From: Acidimicrobiia bacterium
Lineage (GTDB): Bacteria; Actinomycetota; Acidimicrobiia; Spongiisociales; UBA5794
Length of the DNA: 7,708 nucleotides
Reading direction: 5' to 3'
NCBI GenBank assembly: GCA_030618675.1
Contig: JAUXCV010000069.1
Location: 1 to 7,708, forward strand
A program made the translations under genes and the position numbers. Shown in pieces: positions 5,344 through 7,708 of the stretch (position 1 is the first letter of the stretch; each line of letters opens with the position of its first letter). The notes under the pieces were generated by a model that worked only from the letters and a program-made list of their open reading frames with translations, made no database searches and was not told the origin of the DNA.

Positions 5344-6456
5344 CTACGCGCTGAGGAACGTCTCCAGATCACAGGAGAGATCGCCTTCACCGGTGATGAA
5401 CTCTTCCACGTTGTCGTGCGCCACAGAGTCGTGATACTGCACGGGGGGCGACTTCATGAAGTACGACGACGGTGCGAGGAGCGGTCCGCCGACGCCCCGG
5501 TCGAGAGCGATCTTCGCTGCGCGGACCGCATCGATGATCACGCCTGCCGAGTTGGGGGAATCCCACACCTCGAGCTTCAACTCAACGTTGAGAGGTACGT
5601 CACCGAAGGACGTGCCCTCGAGGCGGATGTACGCCCACTTGCGATCGGAGAGCCACGGGACGTGGTCCGACGGGCCGATGTGGACCGAATCGGAGTTGAT
5701 CCGCCGCTCGATCTGACTCGTCACCGACTGCGTTTTCGAGATCTTCTTGGATACAAGACGCTCACGCTCGAGCATGTTCTTGAAGTCCATGTTCCCGCCG
5801 AAGTTCAGCTGGTACGTGTTGTCGATCTTGACGCCGCGGTCCTCGAAAAGACGGGCGAGTTGGCGGTGGACGATCGTGGCACCCACCTGCGACTTGATGT
5901 CGTCGCCGACGATCGGCAGGTTGGCGTCGATGAACTTCTGTGCCCACTCCGGGTCCGACGCGATGAACACAGGGATGGCATTGACGAATCCCACTCCGGC
6001 GTCGAGCGCCGCCTGTGCGTAGAACTTCGTCGCGACTTCCGAGCCGACCGGCAGGTACGAAACCAGAACGTCTGCGTTCGTGTCCTTGAGAACTTGTACG
6101 ACATCGACGGGTTCTTCAGCCGATTCCTCGACCTCGTCGACGTAGAACTTGCCGAGACCGTCGAGCGTTGGGCCTCGCATGACCTGGATGTCGAGGCTGG
6201 GTACTTCGACGAACTCGATCGTGTTGTTCATCCCGGCCCACATGGCTTTCGAGACGTCCTGGCCGACCTTCGTGGCATCGACGTCGAAGGCGGCGACGAA
6301 CTCGACGTCGCCGACGTGGTAGCCGCCGAGGTCGATGTGCATCAACCCGGGAACCTTGAGGGATGGATCGGCGTCGCGGTAGTACTCGACGCCCTGGATC
6401 AGAGAGTTGGCGCAGTTACCGAGTCCTGCGATCGCAACCCGTACTTTGTTGGACAT
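5344..6456 (-). CDS. ino1: Inositol-1-phosphate synthase (myo-inositol-3-phosphate synthase)
   Basis: This NAD-dependent cyclase converts glucose 6-phosphate to inositol 1-phosphate, the entry point for phosphatidylinositol and, in many actinobacteria, mycothiol. The protein has 370 residues, the length of the short bacterial/archaeal type. It opens with a Rossmann fold, VRVAIAGLGNCANSLIQG (5-22), holding the NAD-binding glycine loop. VSYLPVGSEVATKFYAQAAL (132-151) follows, then the active-site blocks GDDIKSQVGATI (184-195, with catalytic-type Lys188), LNFGGNMDFKNM (217-228) and KLEVWDSPNSAGVIIDAVR (294-312). The ATG at 6456 is chosen because GAGGAG sits 6 bases upstream; an in-frame ATG at 6483 would overlap padR by 4 bases and lacks this support. 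The gene lies 23 bases after padR on the same strand, giving a probable regulator-enzyme operon. Confidence 0.96.
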   Translation of the reverse strand: MSNKVRVAIAGLGNCANSLIQGVEYYRDADPSLKVPGLMHIDLGGYHVGDVEFVAAFDVDATKVGQDVSKAMWAGMNNTIEFVEVPSLDIQVMRGPTLDGLGKFYVDEVEESAEEPVDVVQVLKDTNADVLVSYLPVGSEVATKFYAQAALDAGVGFVNAIPVFIASDPEWAQKFIDANLPIVGDDIKSQVGATIVHRQLARLFEDRGVKIDNTYQLNFGGNMDFKNMLERERLVSKKISKTQSVTSQIERRINSDSVHIGPSDHVPWLSDRKWAYIRLEGTSFGDVPLNVELKLEVWDSPNSAGVIIDAVRAAKIALDRGVGGPLLAPSSYFMKSPPVQYHDSVAHDNVEEFITGEGDLSCDLETFLSA

Positions 6457-6479
6457 GGTCTTCTCCTCGTTCTGTGAAC

Positions 6480-6992
6480 TCATGCGCCGGCTGTAGCGCT
6501 TCGCTCGCCGGCGATGAGTTCGTCGAGCCAGGCGATGTCCGCCTCGGTCGACCGGACCCTTCGCTCCATGAGCGCCATTCGATACCGATCCGGGTTCCTC
6601 GTGCTGCTCCGCGCTCCCCGAAAGGAGCGTCGTGCGCCGTGAAGCCGGTCCTGAAGCGCCGTTCTGCGGTCCTCGAGGACCCCGAGGCGGCTCTCCGGTT
6701 CGACATATCCGAGAAACGCCAGGCGAAGCTGGAAATCCCGATCCGAGTCGTCGCCAGACTTGGCGAGCATCTCGCCGAACCTGACGCGTCCCGATTCCGT
6801 TACCCGATACGCCTTGCGGCGTCCTTCTCCTTTGGCGTCCTCGATGAACCCCTGCTTTTCCAGACGCCGGAGCGCCGGGTAGAGGGATCCAAACGAGACC
6901 TGCCAGAAGCCCAGGTCGCCGAGGGCGCGCTTCAGTTCATAGCCGTGTCGCGGCTGTTCACGAAGCAGTCCAAGAATGGCGAAATCGAGCAC
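6480..6992 (-). CDS. PadR family transcriptional regulator
   Basis: The protein has 170 residues. The winged-helix domain starts almost at residue 1: LDFAILGLLREQPRHGYELK (2-21), then the recognition region WQVSFGSLYPALRRLEKQGF (30-49), and the wing EGRRKAYRVTESGR (56-69). This is the classic PadR pattern. The C-terminal part (about 85-165) is helical and charged, as expected for the dimerisation domain of the Vir-type (PadR subfamily with long C-terminal) members. GTG at 6992 is chosen over the ATG at 7052 because GGAGA (6999-7003) is 6 bases upstream, the family begins here, and the upstream extension would run through the promoter and operators. The gene precedes ino1 and probably represses the padR-ino1 operon through the two palindromes upstream; the ligand is unknown. 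Confidence 0.93.
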   Translation of the reverse strand: MLDFAILGLLREQPRHGYELKRALGDLGFWQVSFGSLYPALRRLEKQGFIEDAKGEGRRKAYRVTESGRVRFGEMLAKSGDDSDRDFQLRLAFLGYVEPESRLGVLEDRRTALQDRLHGARRSFRGARSSTRNPDRYRMALMERRVRSTEADIAWLDELIAGERSATAGA

Positions 6993-7005
6993 GTACGGTC
7001 TCCGA

Positions 7006-7022
7006 TGTATCGAATCGATATA
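7006..7022 (-). promoter_or_regulatory. Operator-like palindrome 2 upstream of padR (probable PadR site)
   Basis: On the minus strand it reads TATATCGATTCGATACA, with arms TATATCG and CGATACA that differ from a perfect inverted repeat by one base, around a 3-base spacer. It has the same geometry as palindrome 1. Its TATATC (7017-7022) could be the -10 of the padR promoter, so binding would block transcription. Autoregulation by the adjacent PadR protein is inferred from position and typical family behaviour. Confidence 0.65.
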
Positions 7023-7024
7023 AC

Positions 7025-7041
7025 TATATCGTTTCGATATA
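7025..7041 (-). promoter_or_regulatory. Operator-like palindrome 1 upstream of padR (probable PadR site)
   Basis: On the minus strand it reads TATATCGAAACGATATA, a perfect 7-base inverted repeat with a 3-base spacer. Its centre is 19 bases from that of palindrome 2. A plausible promoter overlaps both sites: TTGTTA (7040-7045) as -35, 17 bases, then TATATC (7017-7022) as -10; each matches the consensus hexamer at 4 of 6 positions. The stretch is strikingly AT-rich for this genome. Confidence 0.7.
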
Positions 7042-7078
7042 ACAACCGCCACTCGCTGTTCACGTCACAGCCTCGCCC

Positions 7079-7084
7079 TAATCT
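7079..7084 (+). promoter_or_regulatory. Possible -10 element for a leaderless helicase transcript
   Basis: TAATCT fits the TANNNT form of actinobacterial -10 elements and ends 7 bases before the GTG at 7092, so transcription could begin at or next to the start codon. There is no purine-rich ribosome binding site upstream of this GTG, which fits leaderless translation. No convincing -35 is seen. Confidence 0.35.
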
Positions 7085-7091
7085 CGTCATC

Positions 7092-7708
7092 GTGCCAACC
7101 CACGAAGCTCTCGGACGATCCGTCGTCATCGAATCCGGTGCATCCGTCCCCAACCCGTGGGATGGTGCGTCGCTCGTGCTCATCGATGACGCAGTGCTCG
7201 CCGATCCGGAAGCGACGATCGACCGCCTCCATCGCGCCTGGTCGGGAAGAGAGCCTGTTGTCATCGAACTCGACGTCGACCCATCGGATCTTCGAACACC
7301 CGAGGTTGAATCAAGGGATCCCCACGAGGTGGGGGCGACCTTCGCGTTTCCACTCGAACGCCTCCACTTCCTCGTATGGGCCAACAGCTACGACGCCCGT
7401 AACGGTGACCTCAAGTGGTGGTGGTCGGTCAAGGCCGCGGCGATCGGAGCCACGGAGGGAGGGCCCGCAGATGTCTTCCTCCCCGACGGAGCACCCGCCT
7501 GGATCGACGGCGGTCCCCGGGGGCCGACCGAAGTGAACGAAGCGGTCGTGCACGCCGAGACCGTGACGTTGGGGCGCCTCGACCCGGCACCGATCGATCA
7601 GTCGGTCGACGTGGGCCTCGCTCCGGACCAGGCTGCCGCAGCCAACCACACTTCCGGGCCGGCCCGGATCATCGCTCCCGCAGGATCGGGGAAGACGCGG
7701 ACGCTCAC
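7092..7708 (+). CDS. UvrD/Rep-type superfamily 1 DNA helicase, N-terminal part (3' end outside window)
   Basis: The frame is open from 7092 to the edge (205 residues). Near the right end it shows the two N-terminal signatures of SF1A helicases at the expected spacing: a Q motif LAPDQAAAA with Gln180, then the Walker A loop IIAPAGSGKTRTL (193-205, Lys201, Thr202). Such enzymes unwind DNA 3' to 5' in repair or recombination. The first 170 or so residues are an extension ahead of the helicase core. They are acidic overall, with a hydrophobic strand VIELDVDPSDL and a tryptophan run DLKWWWSVKAAAIG (W109-W111); I do not recognise this domain. The start is a GTG with no ribosome binding site, judged leaderless from the TAATCT upstream; later starts cannot be excluded. 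It is divergent from padR across a 99-base gap. Whether it is UvrD-like alone or carries a C-terminal nuclease cannot be seen. Confidence 0.78.
   Translation, partial: MPTHEALGRSVVIESGASVPNPWDGASLVLIDDAVLADPEATIDRLHRAWSGREPVVIELDVDPSDLRTPEVESRDPHEVGATFAFPLERLHFLVWANSYDARNGDLKWWWSVKAAAIGATEGGPADVFLPDGAPAWIDGGPRGPTEVNEAVVHAETVTLGRLDPAPIDQSVDVGLAPDQAAAANHTSGPARIIAPAGSGKTRTL

Noticed and set aside
5416..6477. Plus-strand open frame of 353 codons opposite ino1
   Set aside because: It is a mirror of the ino1 coding frame, with a composition dominated by Arg, Val, Asp and Leu, no motif and no ribosome binding site. ino1 is unambiguous.
7138..7536. Plus-strand 132-codon frame inside the helicase region
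   Set aside because: It is Ser/Arg/Pro-rich, off-frame to the continuous helicase frame that carries the Q motif and Walker A.

Overview
The window is high-GC, densely coded bacterial DNA that reads as chromosomal core sequence of an Actinomycetota member. I base this on the short inositol-1-phosphate synthase with a PadR regulator directly upstream (in Mycobacterium tuberculosis the ino1 and padR-like genes Rv0046c/Rv0047c lie side by side), on a hemolysin III-like membrane protein next to a short-type cis-prenyltransferase (as in Rv1085c/Rv1086), on GTG/TTG starts, and on hairpin terminators without clear U-tracts. The exact class cannot be read from the sequence; a lineage outside the mycobacteria, such as Acidimicrobiia, is a guess.

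Layout. Positions 1-1598 hold three minus-strand genes: a 132-residue conserved-looking protein (1200-1598), a seven-helix hemolysin III/TrhA-like protein (422-1129) and a rhodanese-domain protein running off the left edge (1-403). A cis-prenyltransferase (1695-2471, +) is divergent from this group and converges on a histidine phosphatase (2502-3185, -), with a perfect 11-bp hairpin between the two stops. Divergent from the phosphatase is a tightly packed plus-strand operon: pyrE (TTG start, 3298-3858), an unrecognised two-helix membrane protein (3855-4451) and endonuclease IV nfo (4444-5211), each overlapping the next by a few bases. Convergent to it is the minus-strand operon padR (6480-6992) then ino1 (5344-6456). 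A UvrD/Rep-type helicase (7092 to the right edge) diverges from padR; only its N-terminal extension and Walker A motif are inside the window.

Functional themes. Inositol-1-phosphate supply appears to be controlled by a PadR repressor with two tandem operators over its own promoter. A pyrimidine/DNA-repair operon joins pyrE with nfo, and a cis-prenyltransferase supplies a Z-prenyl diphosphate for envelope lipid carriers. The rest are membrane and housekeeping functions.

The least ordinary signals are non-coding: a roughly 50-bp imperfect palindrome present twice (1142-1192 and 5214-5262), each copy just after a stop codon and showing a compensatory base-pair change, which suggests a dispersed intergenic element family; and the tandem PadR operator pair at 7006-7041. 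I see no phage, transposon, CRISPR array, RNA gene or clear novel defence system. All gene-free stretches are under 140 bases.
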